Shown in pieces: positions 26,857 to 35,425 of a stretch of 64,000 bases of DNA. Each line of letters starts with the position of its first letter. Position 1 is the stretch's first letter. Made by a program: the position numbers and the translations under genes. Below the pieces are notes generated by a model. The model was not told the origin of the DNA. It ran no database searches and was given only the letters and a program-made list of their open reading frames with translations. Origin of the DNA: Scytolyngbya sp. HA4215-MV1 (lineage in GTDB: Bacteria > Cyanobacteriota > Cyanobacteriia > Leptolyngbyales > Leptolyngbyaceae). The DNA lies in contig JAHHIA010000007.1 in NCBI GenBank assembly GCA_019359045.1, positions 124,001 to 188,000 of the forward strand. The letters are read 5' to 3'.

Positions 26857-29340
26857 ATGGCTGAACGCATGAACAGGCCGAGCAAGCACTTCCAAACACG
26901 TTGGGTGTTTTGGCTCGTTTTGTTTGTTTTAATCATAGGTTTGACGATGGCGGGTCGATCGTCTGCCCAATCTCCAACTCACCCCTCCGCTTACGCGATC
27001 GCCCAACGGGCTGAGTTCAACCATCCTACTTACTATCCACTCCATCAAACCGTAGACGATCGCGACTATCAACCCACCGCAGATTGGTTGGGACGATTGA
27101 TTTTGCCATCTCCGACCGCAGCCCCTACGATCGATTGGGTCTGGGTAGAAATTCTCAATGCCCCTGCCCAAAATCTTATCGGTCAGGTAGTGCGGTTGCA
27201 ATGGAGCCCAACGCCAGAGATTCAGGCAAGGGTGCAAGCCGTCACCCAGGATGTCAATTTTACGGCTGCCACTGAGCAGAGCCAGCAGGCGGGCAATGTG
27301 CATCCAGAACGCTTAAACCATCGCACTCAAGTGGGACCCCTCCAGTCGCTAGCAGGTGCACGTCCAGAAAATGATGTGCTTGTGGCACTCTCTCAGGTCA
27401 CGATCGACGAAAGCAATCCTGATGAACCTGTGCTCCGTATTGCTGCCGAACCCATTCAGGTGACAGGACGATTTTATGGGCTAGTTCAGCTTCTGGCAGC
27501 ACAACCAGAGAAAAGAACCACCACTTCCGGTGAACTTTTTCGGGTAGTGCACTACAACTCCCTCACGCAAAAATTTGATGGCCGACAGGAGACCATTCGC
27601 ATTCCTCAGGCATTGCCCAATGCAGTCGGGGTGTTGCCATCGACCCCGTACCGTTTGGAGAAATCACCCGCCGGCAGCCAGGGTTGGTATATCTATGGTG
27701 CCAAGAATGCAGCCGGCATGTTTGTGGTTCAGGCGTTAAAACCGCGATCGCTGGTACAACTGCGCCCCCATCAAATTCTGCTGGGTAGGCAAGCAGCCTT
27801 GCACTATATCAACCATCACCATTGGCAAGACAGCCCAAAAGGAACAATAAATACCGTACTGGTTGATCCACGTGCCTCCCAATCTGCCCACGCTGCCCTT
27901 GCTCAGTGGAAAGTCGGCGATCGGGCGCTGGTGATTCATGCGTTTGGGGGCATTGGGGGCAAACAGGCAGAACCACAAGGTGTGCCAGGCACGATTACGG
28001 GTCACTTTGCTTATGGCATCGCAGAAATCGTGCGCGATCGTTTCACCCAGGAACTTCAGTGGGAGGTGCGCTATCAGCAAGTCTATTCCCATAACCCCAA
28101 CGGCATCATTGCGGGGACTGTAGACTGGTCAGACTATATGGGCAACTTGCAACGGGGTTGGTTGGGCACCCGTCCCGTTTCCGATGTCCTAATCAAACTG
28201 GATGCCATTACCCAAGATTATGACTTTGATGGGGTCAAGCTCTCACCTTTGCAGGAATTGCACCAACAACTGGACGTGATGATGGCACGCTACCGCATTG
28301 GCGATGGCACTGGTGCCGCCCTAGTAACACCTGCCCAATCCTGCGTCCAGGACTCCAGCCAGGCAGTTTACCAAACCATCCAACTGATTGAGCAACAGGT
28401 CAAAGCCCATCCCACCATTCAAACCTGGTTACGGACTCATGCTCATCACCCCCAAACTCAGCGCTTCCAGCAATTGGTCAAACTGGGGCAAGCTCTGGAA
28501 AAAGAACTGAAGCCCTTGGGGGTGGTGCGATCGGACTGGCAACAAAATGTTCAGGAACTGGCTGGCATCCAGAGCCGGGGCGATCGCTTTATCCGCAAAG
28601 ACAGTTGGCTGACCCAACTCCTCAGTTGGCGCACGGTGATTCCGCGCGTTGTCCACGACCAGGTGATGACAATTTTTCTGAATCACGGGGCTGCCCTCTG
28701 GTTTCTCCGCACCAACCAGGTGGGCGGCTGGGATGCCAACATAGCGCCCCTTGCCCCTACTGAACTGTTGGGGCAGTACTACATCATTCCCAATGCTTTC
28801 TCTCGCCTGATTGAAGCGTTTAGAATCCCGACAGTTTGGAACCTCCTACTGGCGATCGTTCTGTTTTTCAGCTATGGACGAGTCGCCTTTTATCTCGGCA
28901 CTCGGCAGCATTTTTTACGCGTCACCTCGGTTGCGTTGTCTCGCCCACAAATGCTGAGATTGGCACTCAAAACCCTTATTGTACCTGCCTTCCTTTCAGA
29001 ATTGGTGTGGCGGGTGTTGTTGATTCCCCATCCCACGGAAGGGGTGGATGCCCCAGTGTGGTGGGTATGGACTGGAATCAGCATTGTGCTCAATGTGCTG
29101 TGGTATCCACTGCTTGCAATCGCGTTTCGTCACTCCCGATCGCCCCAATTTCTCCATCCAACCTTTCTCCTACTCACTGGACTGTTGGGCTTGGTGTGTG
29201 CAGGAGTCTACAGCCAGACTGGCTCTTTGTGGACGATCGTCCTCATTCATTGGGGGGTGGTGTTGCTCTGGCAATTGCATCTGGGCGGCATGGCGCCTAC
29301 GCCGCTTCTGACAAAACCTGATCACCTGAAAAATCTCTAA
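26857..29340 (+). CDS. CPBP-family intramembrane protease-like protein with large ectodomain
   Basis: 827 residues. An N-terminal membrane anchor or signal (about 14-38) is followed by about 600 residues of extracytoplasmic sequence and then at least five membrane helices from about residue 660. The final part matches the CPBP (Abi/Rce1-like) glutamic protease family: the first motif here is SELVWR (Glu715 and Arg719), where EExxxR is usual, so one of the two glutamates is Ser; a later histidine motif is IHWGVVLLW (about 800). The ectodomain has a repeated beta pattern (GLVQLLAAQPEKRTTT..., ITGHFAYGIAEIV, WEVRYQQVYSHNPNG) and a single Cys in TPAQSCVQDSSQAVY. Family members cut proteins in the membrane or serve in phage defence and prenyl-protein processing. 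Its role here is unknown. Confidence 0.75.
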   Translation: MAERMNRPSKHFQTRWVFWLVLFVLIIGLTMAGRSSAQSPTHPSAYAIAQRAEFNHPTYYPLHQTVDDRDYQPTADWLGRLILPSPTAAPTIDWVWVEILNAPAQNLIGQVVRLQWSPTPEIQARVQAVTQDVNFTAATEQSQQAGNVHPERLNHRTQVGPLQSLAGARPENDVLVALSQVTIDESNPDEPVLRIAAEPIQVTGRFYGLVQLLAAQPEKRTTTSGELFRVVHYNSLTQKFDGRQETIRIPQALPNAVGVLPSTPYRLEKSPAGSQGWYIYGAKNAAGMFVVQALKPRSLVQLRPHQILLGRQAALHYINHHHWQDSPKGTINTVLVDPRASQSAHAALAQWKVGDRALVIHAFGGIGGKQAEPQGVPGTITGHFAYGIAEIVRDRFTQELQWEVRYQQVYSHNPNGIIAGTVDWSDYMGNLQRGWLGTRPVSDVLIKLDAITQDYDFDGVKLSPLQELHQQLDVMMARYRIGDGTGAALVTPAQSCVQDSSQAVYQTIQLIEQQVKAHPTIQTWLRTHAHHPQTQRFQQLVKLGQALEKELKPLGVVRSDWQQNVQELAGIQSRGDRFIRKDSWLTQLLSWRTVIPRVVHDQVMTIFLNHGAALWFLRTNQVGGWDANIAPLAPTELLGQYYIIPNAFSRLIEAFRIPTVWNLLLAIVLFFSYGRVAFYLGTRQHFLRVTSVALSRPQMLRLALKTLIVPAFLSELVWRVLLIPHPTEGVDAPVWWVWTGISIVLNVLWYPLLAIAFRHSRSPQFLHPTFLLLTGLLGLVCAGVYSQTGSLWTIVLIHWGVVLLWQLHLGGMAPTPLLTKPDHLKNL

Positions 29341-29386
29341 ACTAGAATTTCCGTACTATTTTATGCAAAAGTAACGCAAACAACAC

Positions 29387-30742
29387 TTGCCACGATCGCA
29401 CACCTCGACTAAAATTCCAACACCAGACATAGAGTTTCAAAGTGCTTTGAATACTACATCAAGCGTTGCTGTTGATCATTTTCCCGATCGTCGCCACCCT
29501 GAGCTAAACCAATTGCGAGATCACGATCGGGCAGCACATCGCTGGTATCGATTTGTACTCTCCTTCCCCCCTCATTTGGTGCAAGATTATGTCCACAAGT
29601 TTGGTCTCGACCATCGCCATCAGGTGTTAGATCCCTTCTGTGGCACTGGGACAACGGTGGTGGAATGTAAGAAATTGGGCATTCCCAGCGTGGGGGTTGA
29701 AGCTAATCCAATGGCGTGGTTTGCGGGTTCGGTGAAACTGGACTGGACACCTGATCCCGATCGTCTACTGCAAATTGCTCAACAAGTGGGGGAAATGGCT
29801 GAAAAAGTCCTGGAGCAAGAGGGTGACCAACTTCGCACCCTGCCTGGCGAAAGTAAACAAATCCTACTTGCCAATTCCATTAGTCAACTACCGTTGCATA
29901 AAACGCTGGTCTTGTTGGATCAAATTCAACAACACGGAGAGCAACCGAGCGATCGTCACCTATTGCTGGCACTGGCAAGAGCCGTCGTGACATCGATCAG
30001 CAATCTCCACTTTCGACCGGAGGTGGGAGTTGGCAAAGCTAAGACAGATGCCCCTGCGATCGCTGCCTGGTTACAGGAAGTGAGCATGATGGCAGAGGAT
30101 CTGCGCTATTTGCAAACGCTGAAAGCCGCCCCTGCTCAAGTTCACCATGCCGACGCCCGCCAAATGCTTCAGGTTTTAGAACCGGCGTCGATCGATGCGG
30201 TGATTACTTCTCCCCCCTATCCGAATGAGAAGGATTACACGCGCACGACGCGACTGGAATCCGTTTTGTTAGGCTTCATCCACAACAAAGCCGAGTTGCG
30301 ATCGCTAAAAGAAGGCTTAATTCGCTCCAACACACGCAATGTGTTCAAAGCCGATGCGGATGATGTTTGGGTCTCCCAGCATCCAGAAATTCAACGCATT
30401 GCAGCGGCGATCGAAGCGCGGCGCATTGAATTGGGCAAAACCAGCGGCTTCGAGCGGCTCTACCATCGAGCTGTGAAGTTATATTTTGGCGGGATGGCAA
30501 AGCACCTAGCAGATTTACGGCATATCTTGCGTCCGGGTGCTCAGCTCGCCTATGTGGTGGGCGACCAAAAATCCTATTTGCAAGTCATGATCCGCACGGG
30601 TCAATTGTTAGGAGAAATTGCGCAAGGTTTAGGCTATGAATTAGTAGGAATCGATCTATTTCGCACTCGACTGGCAACCGCAACCAAAGAACAAATGCGC
30701 GAAGAAGTCGTTTTGCTACGCTGGACAGGAAAGGAAAAATAG
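29387..30742 (+). CDS. Solitary DNA methyltransferase (N4-cytosine/N6-adenine type)
   Basis: 451 residues from TTG 29387. There is no in-frame ATG before the SAM site, so a TTG (29387 or 29445) must start it. SAM-binding motif I is VLDPFCGTGTT (about 80-90) and catalytic motif IV is TSPPYPNEKDYTR (Ser275-Pro-Pro-Tyr278). The SPPY form is commonest in N4-cytosine methylases but also occurs in adenine enzymes. The order motif I then IV with about 190 residues between fits the alpha-type layout. No restriction gene of the matching kind is adjacent, so it is either an orphan regulator or HIP-related methylase or the methylase of a system whose nuclease is unrecognised. The AT-rich gene downstream on the other strand is one candidate partner. 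Confidence 0.88.
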   Translation: MPRSHTSTKIPTPDIEFQSALNTTSSVAVDHFPDRRHPELNQLRDHDRAAHRWYRFVLSFPPHLVQDYVHKFGLDHRHQVLDPFCGTGTTVVECKKLGIPSVGVEANPMAWFAGSVKLDWTPDPDRLLQIAQQVGEMAEKVLEQEGDQLRTLPGESKQILLANSISQLPLHKTLVLLDQIQQHGEQPSDRHLLLALARAVVTSISNLHFRPEVGVGKAKTDAPAIAAWLQEVSMMAEDLRYLQTLKAAPAQVHHADARQMLQVLEPASIDAVITSPPYPNEKDYTRTTRLESVLLGFIHNKAELRSLKEGLIRSNTRNVFKADADDVWVSQHPEIQRIAAAIEARRIELGKTSGFERLYHRAVKLYFGGMAKHLADLRHILRPGAQLAYVVGDQKSYLQVMIRTGQLLGEIAQGLGYELVGIDLFRTRLATATKEQMREEVVLLRWTGKEK

Positions 30743-30850
30743 TTATTGCTAATTTAGTCTGTAAAATATGTCTTTCAATACAATTAGTCTAAAATAATTT
30801 TTTTGTCGGAAGATGTATTTTTTTAGTATTTTCTGTGCTTATTTAACAAC

Positions 30851-31759
30851 CTACTCAGACAAACTCTCAGTAGACTCTTTAGCAGCAGGGAGAGCCTTTA
30901 CATCATCTTTTCCCGATATACGTTTCATCTCCTTGCTATAAAACAAATTCGAAGAATTTTCTAAAATCTCTTGAATACTAGAATTCTTTAAAATCATTGC
31001 TTCAATTTTTTCACGACCAGTAACTATTTCATGAAGTTTTGGATACCAAAATTCAGTTATATCGGGAACAGCCCCCACAATATCCCAAGGACTGGGTGTA
31101 GCAAAGGCAAGAACTAAAGTTAGTCCCCATGATTTAATCTTATGAAATATAGGCTCCTGCTTATCTTCATCTTTCAACCGTTTCTCTGTGAGAGCAAAGT
31201 CAACTACTAATGACTTTGCAGCTTTACTTAATCCTTCAGTTCCATCAATAATATATCTACGTATTGCTTTTATAAGTTCTTCTAATCTTTCAATCAAAAA
31301 TAGTTTGACTTCTTTTGACAAATTAGATGCTGAAGTTTCTTTTATTAAAGAATCTAATTCACTATGAAGCTGTTCTAAAAACTCCTCTTCTACAAGCAGT
31401 TGAGGATTTTGAGCATGAAGATAATTGGCTAAAGCATCTAATGTATTCAGAATATTTGCACTTTCAATCTGAGGAAGAAAGTTACTCCATGGAGTAGACC
31501 AGACATTATTATTCGCAAAAAGAACTTGCAAATCTTCTATAACTTTTATATATCTATCAATTTTTGGAATGTTTATTAGTTTTCTTGCTTCCGCTTCAGA
31601 CTTATTCAGCAATTCATAAAAATCCATAATATTTTGAGGCTTGATGTCAAGTCTCATAGCAGCTAATAAAATAGGTGCAGATATTTGTTTCGGATCTCCA
31701 TTCTTGATTGCTTCGTCAAGTATATTTTCTAGCTGTCTTAAGGTGTTAGATTGATTCAT
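30851..31759 (-). CDS. Unknown AT-rich accessory gene (302 aa)
   Basis: I do not recognise this protein. It is helical and charged: residues 1-70 and 100-200 form probable amphipathic or coiled-coil helices (LVEEEFLEQLHSELDSLIKE, KLFLIERLEELIKAI). One hydrophobic stretch at about 211-231 (SWGLTLVLAFATPSPWDIVG) could be a membrane or pore-forming helix, and the C-terminus is Ser/Glu-rich and hydrophilic. Codon use is strongly AT-biased compared with both neighbours, and AT-rich spacers flank it on each side, which suggests horizontal acquisition. It lies between a solitary methyltransferase and a DUF4160/DUF2442 module. One membrane-type helix after a helical domain is a layout seen in abortive-infection effectors, but no homology supports that here. 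Confidence 0.7.
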   Translation of the reverse strand: MNQSNTLRQLENILDEAIKNGDPKQISAPILLAAMRLDIKPQNIMDFYELLNKSEAEARKLINIPKIDRYIKVIEDLQVLFANNNVWSTPWSNFLPQIESANILNTLDALANYLHAQNPQLLVEEEFLEQLHSELDSLIKETSASNLSKEVKLFLIERLEELIKAIRRYIIDGTEGLSKAAKSLVVDFALTEKRLKDEDKQEPIFHKIKSWGLTLVLAFATPSPWDIVGAVPDITEFWYPKLHEIVTGREKIEAMILKNSSIQEILENSSNLFYSKEMKRISGKDDVKALPAAKESTESLSE

Positions 31760-32126
31760 ATTTAAGTCCTAAATTACTACACGAAATTGAGTCAGTCTAG
31801 TTATATTTTAGTGGTAATATTTTTAGTGTAGAATCTGATTTAAAGTGCTTTCTAGATTCCAAAAAATCTATTCTAATCAATAGAGTTGACATTCTAAACA
31901 CTTTTGCCCGTCCTACTCAATTCCTATCAAAGTATCTACATTGAGATGCTTTATTCGGTTATTCGATATCTCTTATAGAATTCACTGTATTTTCCGAATC
32001 AGACCCAAGCGCTTGAGCCAATTTAGCAGATAAATGATCGCTTTTTATCGTTCCCTGGCTCTGTCGGGGAATACCTTTGGGAGGCTCTGCCCATAATTCT
32101 TAGCCAAACACTAGGATAGATAGAAA
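31760..32126. other. AT-rich spacer with a possible gene remnant
   Basis: Mostly AT-rich non-coding sequence. On the minus strand a 46-codon frame (stop at 31959-31961, upstream in-frame stop at 32100-32102) reads like coding sequence (WAEPPKGIPRQSQG, KLAQALGSDSENTV) but has no start codon, so it may be the tail of a decayed gene. Confidence 0.4.
31959..32099 (-). pseudogene. Possible remnant of a short gene
   Basis: 46 codons open in a frame bounded by TAA codons on both sides, with no ATG, GTG or TTG at its beginning. The peptide has a protein-like mix (PPKGIPRQSQGTIKSDHLSA and ALGSDSENTVNSIRDIE). I do not recognise it. It may be the C-terminus of an antitoxin-like or DNA-binding protein lost by deletion, or chance. 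Confidence 0.25.
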
Positions 32127-32390
32127 TTAAGCTAATCGGTTGGGTGCAGGTGCGCCTCGGAGCATTCCTTCTGTGCTAAGGTCTTCGTCAATTTTTTCCC
32201 AATGAAGACCGTAGCCACCTCCACAAATTTGCCATTGAGATCGCTGTTCTGGCGTTGCATTAAGTAGCCTTGGATACCAAACTAATGGCACAATAATGGT
32301 TCTTCCATCGATCAGATCAACGCTGATGGTCTCTTCAGTAAAGTGCACATCCTTGACTCTCTCATCCGCCCGAATCGCCAAAATATCCAT
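32127..32390 (-). CDS. DUF2442 family protein (87 aa)
   Basis: DUF2442 proteins are about 80-90 residues and carry the pattern VxFxxxxIxVxLxDGRxIxVPLxWYPRL; here it is DVHFTEETISVDLIDGRTIIVPL plus VWYPRLLNATPEQR and WEKIDEDLSTEGML at the end. The gene overlaps the DUF4160 gene by 29 nt, the usual pairing of these families, often listed as a toxin-antitoxin-like module. Which partner is the toxin is not established. Small, soluble, cytoplasmic. Confidence 0.88.
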   Translation of the reverse strand: MDILAIRADERVKDVHFTEETISVDLIDGRTIIVPLVWYPRLLNATPEQRSQWQICGGGYGLHWEKIDEDLSTEGMLRGAPAPNRLA

Positions 32391-32607
32391 ACCACGCCTC
32401 TAATAGAATTGTCTGATTCTCTTGCACGATTAACTGCAATTTCCTGAGTTCTTTGGGACTGAATCCGATATTGTTTGCCAGGCTAACGGATTCTAGCCAA
32501 AATTTAACAGATAAATTATTCCGGTCAATATGTATATGAGGTGGTTCGTTTGGCTCATGGCTATAGAAGTAGAAACGATAAGGACCGATTCGTAGAACTG
32601 TTGGCAT
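32362..32607 (-). CDS. DUF4160 family protein (81 aa)
   Basis: MPTVLRIGPYRFYFYSHE then PPHIHIDRN are the DUF4160 signature: PTV, a YRFYFYS(N/H)E block, the PxHIHV segment, and a final LLEAWYGYF (family WxE/W pattern). It is the first gene of the two-gene module; its 3' end overlaps DUF2442 by 29 nt. Such pairs are widespread in bacterial genomes and thought to form toxin-antitoxin or similar units. No biochemical activity can be read from the sequence. Confidence 0.88.
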   Translation of the reverse strand: MPTVLRIGPYRFYFYSHEPNEPPHIHIDRNNLSVKFWLESVSLANNIGFSPKELRKLQLIVQENQTILLEAWYGYFGDSGG

Positions 32608-32644
32608 ACTTCAAATTATAAGAAGTTAGAAGAAGGAAGTTTGT

Positions 32645-33541
32645 GTGAGTATTCCCCGCTTCGATCGCAAAAACTGGTTGGATAACGACACGATCGCTGC
32701 CTGGGTGTTTTTGGCACCAGCGTTAGTGTTGCTGGTCTTGTTCGTCTTGTACCCGATCGCCTACTTGTGCTTCCTCAGTTTCACCCAGGGGAGCTTTACC
32801 CGTTCTGGCATTCATTGGGTCGGGTTCAACAACTACTGGCGTTTACTGGTTACTCCCGACTTCTGGCAAATCATCGGCAACACTATATACTTCACCCTGG
32901 CAACCGTGCTACCCAGTTTAGTGATTCCCTTAGGCTTGGCAGTCTTGCTCGATCGCAGCTTTACCCTGCGGGGACTGTTGCGAACCGCTTACTTCATTCC
33001 TTCCATTACTTCGCTGGTAGCAGTCGGGTTAGGCTTCCGCTGGTTGTTTCAAGTGGATGGACCCGTCAATGCTGGATTAGGAGCGATCGGCATCGAACCG
33101 ATTCCCTGGCTCAGTAGCACTACTTGGGCAATGCCCGTGCTGATCTTGCTCAGCGTCTGGAAACAGCTGGGATTCAACCTGGTGGTTTTTCTCGCTGGAC
33201 TACAGGCAATACCCACCAGTCGCTACGAAGCTGCCGAACTGGATGGTGCAGGCGCATGGCAAAAATTTCGTCACATTACCCTGCCCGGACTTCAACCCAC
33301 TCTAGTCTTTGCAGCCGTCACTACCGCAATTTTTACCCTGCGGAGTTTCGAGCAAGTCTATGTCATCACAGGGGGCGGTCCTCTCAACTCCACCAACCTG
33401 CTGGTCTATTACATCTATGACCAGGCATTTGCCCAATTCGACTTTGGCTACGCTGCTGCCGCTGCCACTATTCTGTTGATTGCGACCCTAATTTTGGTCT
33501 ATTTCCAGTTACGCGTAAGCAGCGAAAGTGATGCAGTATAG
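32645..33541 (+). CDS. Sugar-type ABC transporter permease (MalF/UgpA-like)
   Basis: 298 residues from GTG 32645. Six membrane helices of the MalF/UgpA type; the cytoplasmic EAA loop is EAAELDGAGAWQKFRHITLPGLQP (key residues: EAA, G, PG). Such permeases pair with a MalG-like permease, a solute-binding protein and an ATPase; none of these is nearby. Start: the GTG is the first codon after the DUF4160 region and gives a normal N-terminal leader. The substrate is most likely a sugar or osmolyte, unresolved. Confidence 0.9.
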   Translation: MSIPRFDRKNWLDNDTIAAWVFLAPALVLLVLFVLYPIAYLCFLSFTQGSFTRSGIHWVGFNNYWRLLVTPDFWQIIGNTIYFTLATVLPSLVIPLGLAVLLDRSFTLRGLLRTAYFIPSITSLVAVGLGFRWLFQVDGPVNAGLGAIGIEPIPWLSSTTWAMPVLILLSVWKQLGFNLVVFLAGLQAIPTSRYEAAELDGAGAWQKFRHITLPGLQPTLVFAAVTTAIFTLRSFEQVYVITGGGPLNSTNLLVYYIYDQAFAQFDFGYAAAAATILLIATLILVYFQLRVSSESDAV

Positions 33542-33703
33542 CAAACCACTACCCTCACCGTATTTGGCTGTCTTCCGAGATCCTTAGCCAGCCTTTCCTG
33601 CCAGATGCACGATCGCTCCACATTAAGAAATCGTACCCATCATCTGGAAAAGAGAGGGAACCAACCGTAGTGATTAATAATACGCTCTATTTTTGAGTTT
33701 CCT

Positions 33704-34090
33704 ATGAAACTTCGATCGTTGACCGTCGCGCTCTCATTTTCATTGCTGGCAGTTCAGCTAGTTGCCCCGATCGCCTCAGCCAAAGAACGGTGGATCACTC
33801 TGGGCGAAGACGATGGCTTTCGTTATTCCGTAGACACCAGTTCGCTCCAACGAAAAGGCAGCTTTGCCTGGTACTGGGTTCATTTAGTCAGCGTCAAATC
33901 TGAACCCAAATCCGTCCAGATGTTAATGTATGTCTCGACAGATTGTCGCAACGGGTCCTCTCGCCTCAGACAATTAACACTGTTCGATGAAAAAGGGAAA
34001 CCTGTCGATTCACAAGAGCCAGGCGATGCAGGTCCCCTCTCCAATAATTTGCCCCCACCGCTGATCCGCTATGTGTGTCGGCAACGGTAA
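33704..34090 (+). CDS. Secreted adhesin-E-like hypothetical protein (128 aa)
   Basis: A signal peptide (about 1-26, ending IASAKERW) precedes a mature domain of about 100 residues with WITLGEDDGFRYSVDTSSLQRKG, then strands rich in aromatic and aliphatic residues and a late Cys (STDCRNGSSR) and a C-terminal Cys (YVCRQR). Pattern and length recall the surface-adhesin E family of cyanobacteria and other Gram-negatives; that assignment is tentative. Probably periplasmic or surface-located. Confidence 0.6.
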   Translation: MKLRSLTVALSFSLLAVQLVAPIASAKERWITLGEDDGFRYSVDTSSLQRKGSFAWYWVHLVSVKSEPKSVQMLMYVSTDCRNGSSRLRQLTLFDEKGKPVDSQEPGDAGPLSNNLPPPLIRYVCRQR

Positions 34091-34168
34091 CCCCTGAGTG
34101 CATTGAGCTGCACTCGATGCATAGAAGGAGAGATGTGGAGACGCCAAGAATTGATACCAGTCTGTATG

Positions 34169-34366
34169 CTAATCCACGGGATAACCTGCGTTGGCGATCG
34201 CAGTTTTCACCGTTGCTTCTGATTCCTGCGTTTCAATCTGCACCAGCTTCGTTTTGGGATCTGCCTGCACCTTTGCTGTTGCATCCACCGCCACCACTGC
34301 CTTAGTAATCGTCTCGGCACAGGCGGAACACGCCATACTGGGAACTTTGAGTTGAAGTTGCATCAT
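34169..34366 (-). CDS. CopZ-like heavy-metal-associated metallochaperone
   Basis: 65 residues from the ATG at 34366, chosen over a longer frame (to 34462) because it starts where the domain begins and has AGGA a few nt upstream. The HMA domain is complete: the metal site MACSAC (MxCxxC) in VPSMACSACAETI, then VQADPKTKLVQIET and ATVKTAIANAGYPV. It fits a Cu+ chaperone of the Atx1/CopZ type that hands copper to P-type ATPases for plastocyanin and cytochrome oxidase. No ATPase gene is adjacent. Confidence 0.88.
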   Translation of the reverse strand: MMQLQLKVPSMACSACAETITKAVVAVDATAKVQADPKTKLVQIETQESEATVKTAIANAGYPVD

Positions 34367-34509
34367 TCTGTCCTGCATTTCTGAATGCTGTTTGATTAAA
34401 AATAACGCTATCTTGCATTCTCTAGCCAAATCAAGCTGCAAGGAAGACTTTTCAATCGACACGCTTCACAGGAGAATCAAAGCAGCATAGGTAACACAAA
34501 GGCTCTCGC

Positions 34510-35403
34510 ATGGATGCACAATTGGTTCAGCTTATTGTCAATGGAGTGACGCTGGGGAGTATTATTGCCCTGGCAGCGGTGGGATTAACTCTCACCTATG
34601 GCATCCTGAGACTTGCCAACTTTGCCCATGGCGATTTTATGACTCTGGGCGCTTATCTGACCTTTTTATTGAACACGGGCATTGCGATCGGGCAATTTCA
34701 AGTGCCGGGCATCAACATTTGGCTGGCAATGATTTTTGGGGCAGCAATTACGGTAGCGGGTGTGTTGTTGTGTGAGAAGCTGCTGTGGGCACCGATGCGA
34801 TCGCGCCGTGCTACTTCGACCACATTGATTATTATCTCGATCGGGCTGGCACTTTTCATTCGTAACGGTATTATTCTGGTTTGGGGTGGTAGCAACCAGA
34901 GCTATAACTTGCCGATCGAAGAAGCGCTCTCCATTGCAGGCATCCGCATTCCGTTCTACGACATTGTGGTGACGGTGCTGGCACTGCTGACCATCCTGGC
35001 ACTCCACTATCTTTTGCAAAATACCAAGATTGGCAAAGCCATGCGTGCAGTTGCCGATGACATCGACCTGGCAAGAGTTTCAGGTATCAATGTCGATCGG
35101 GTGGTAATTTGGACTTGGGTCATTGCTGGAGGCTTAACAGCACTGGGAGGTAGCATGTTGGGACTGGTGGAAGCTGTGCGTCCCAATATGGGCTGGTTTT
35201 TGATCCTCCCCATGTTTGCCTCAGTCATTCTGGGTGGCATTGGCAATCCCTATGGCGCGATCGCAGGCGCTCTTACTATCAGTGTGGTGCAAGAACTTAG
35301 CACCTATTGGCTCCGCACGGAATATAAGCTGGCAGTTGCGCTGGTTATCATGGTTCTGGTGCTGTTGGTTCGTCCCCAAGGGTTGTTCCGAGGAACGCTT
35401 TAA
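34510..35403 (+). CDS. Branched-chain amino-acid-type ABC transporter permease (LivH-like)
   Basis: 297 residues with about eight membrane helices. Family blocks: NGVTLGSIIALAAVGLTLTYG, LRLANFAHGDFMTLGAY and the cytoplasmic GKAMRAVADDIDLARVSGIN loop. This is the LivH/NatD family, which with LivM, two ATPases and a binding protein imports amino acids (N-I system in cyanobacteria) or urea. The partner genes are not in the window, as usual for scattered cyanobacterial ABC systems. Substrate inferred only at family level. Confidence 0.9.
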   Translation: MDAQLVQLIVNGVTLGSIIALAAVGLTLTYGILRLANFAHGDFMTLGAYLTFLLNTGIAIGQFQVPGINIWLAMIFGAAITVAGVLLCEKLLWAPMRSRRATSTTLIIISIGLALFIRNGIILVWGGSNQSYNLPIEEALSIAGIRIPFYDIVVTVLALLTILALHYLLQNTKIGKAMRAVADDIDLARVSGINVDRVVIWTWVIAGGLTALGGSMLGLVEAVRPNMGWFLILPMFASVILGGIGNPYGAIAGALTISVVQELSTYWLRTEYKLAVALVIMVLVLLVRPQGLFRGTL

Positions 35404-35425
35404 GGAAGCGATCTAGTGCACAACC

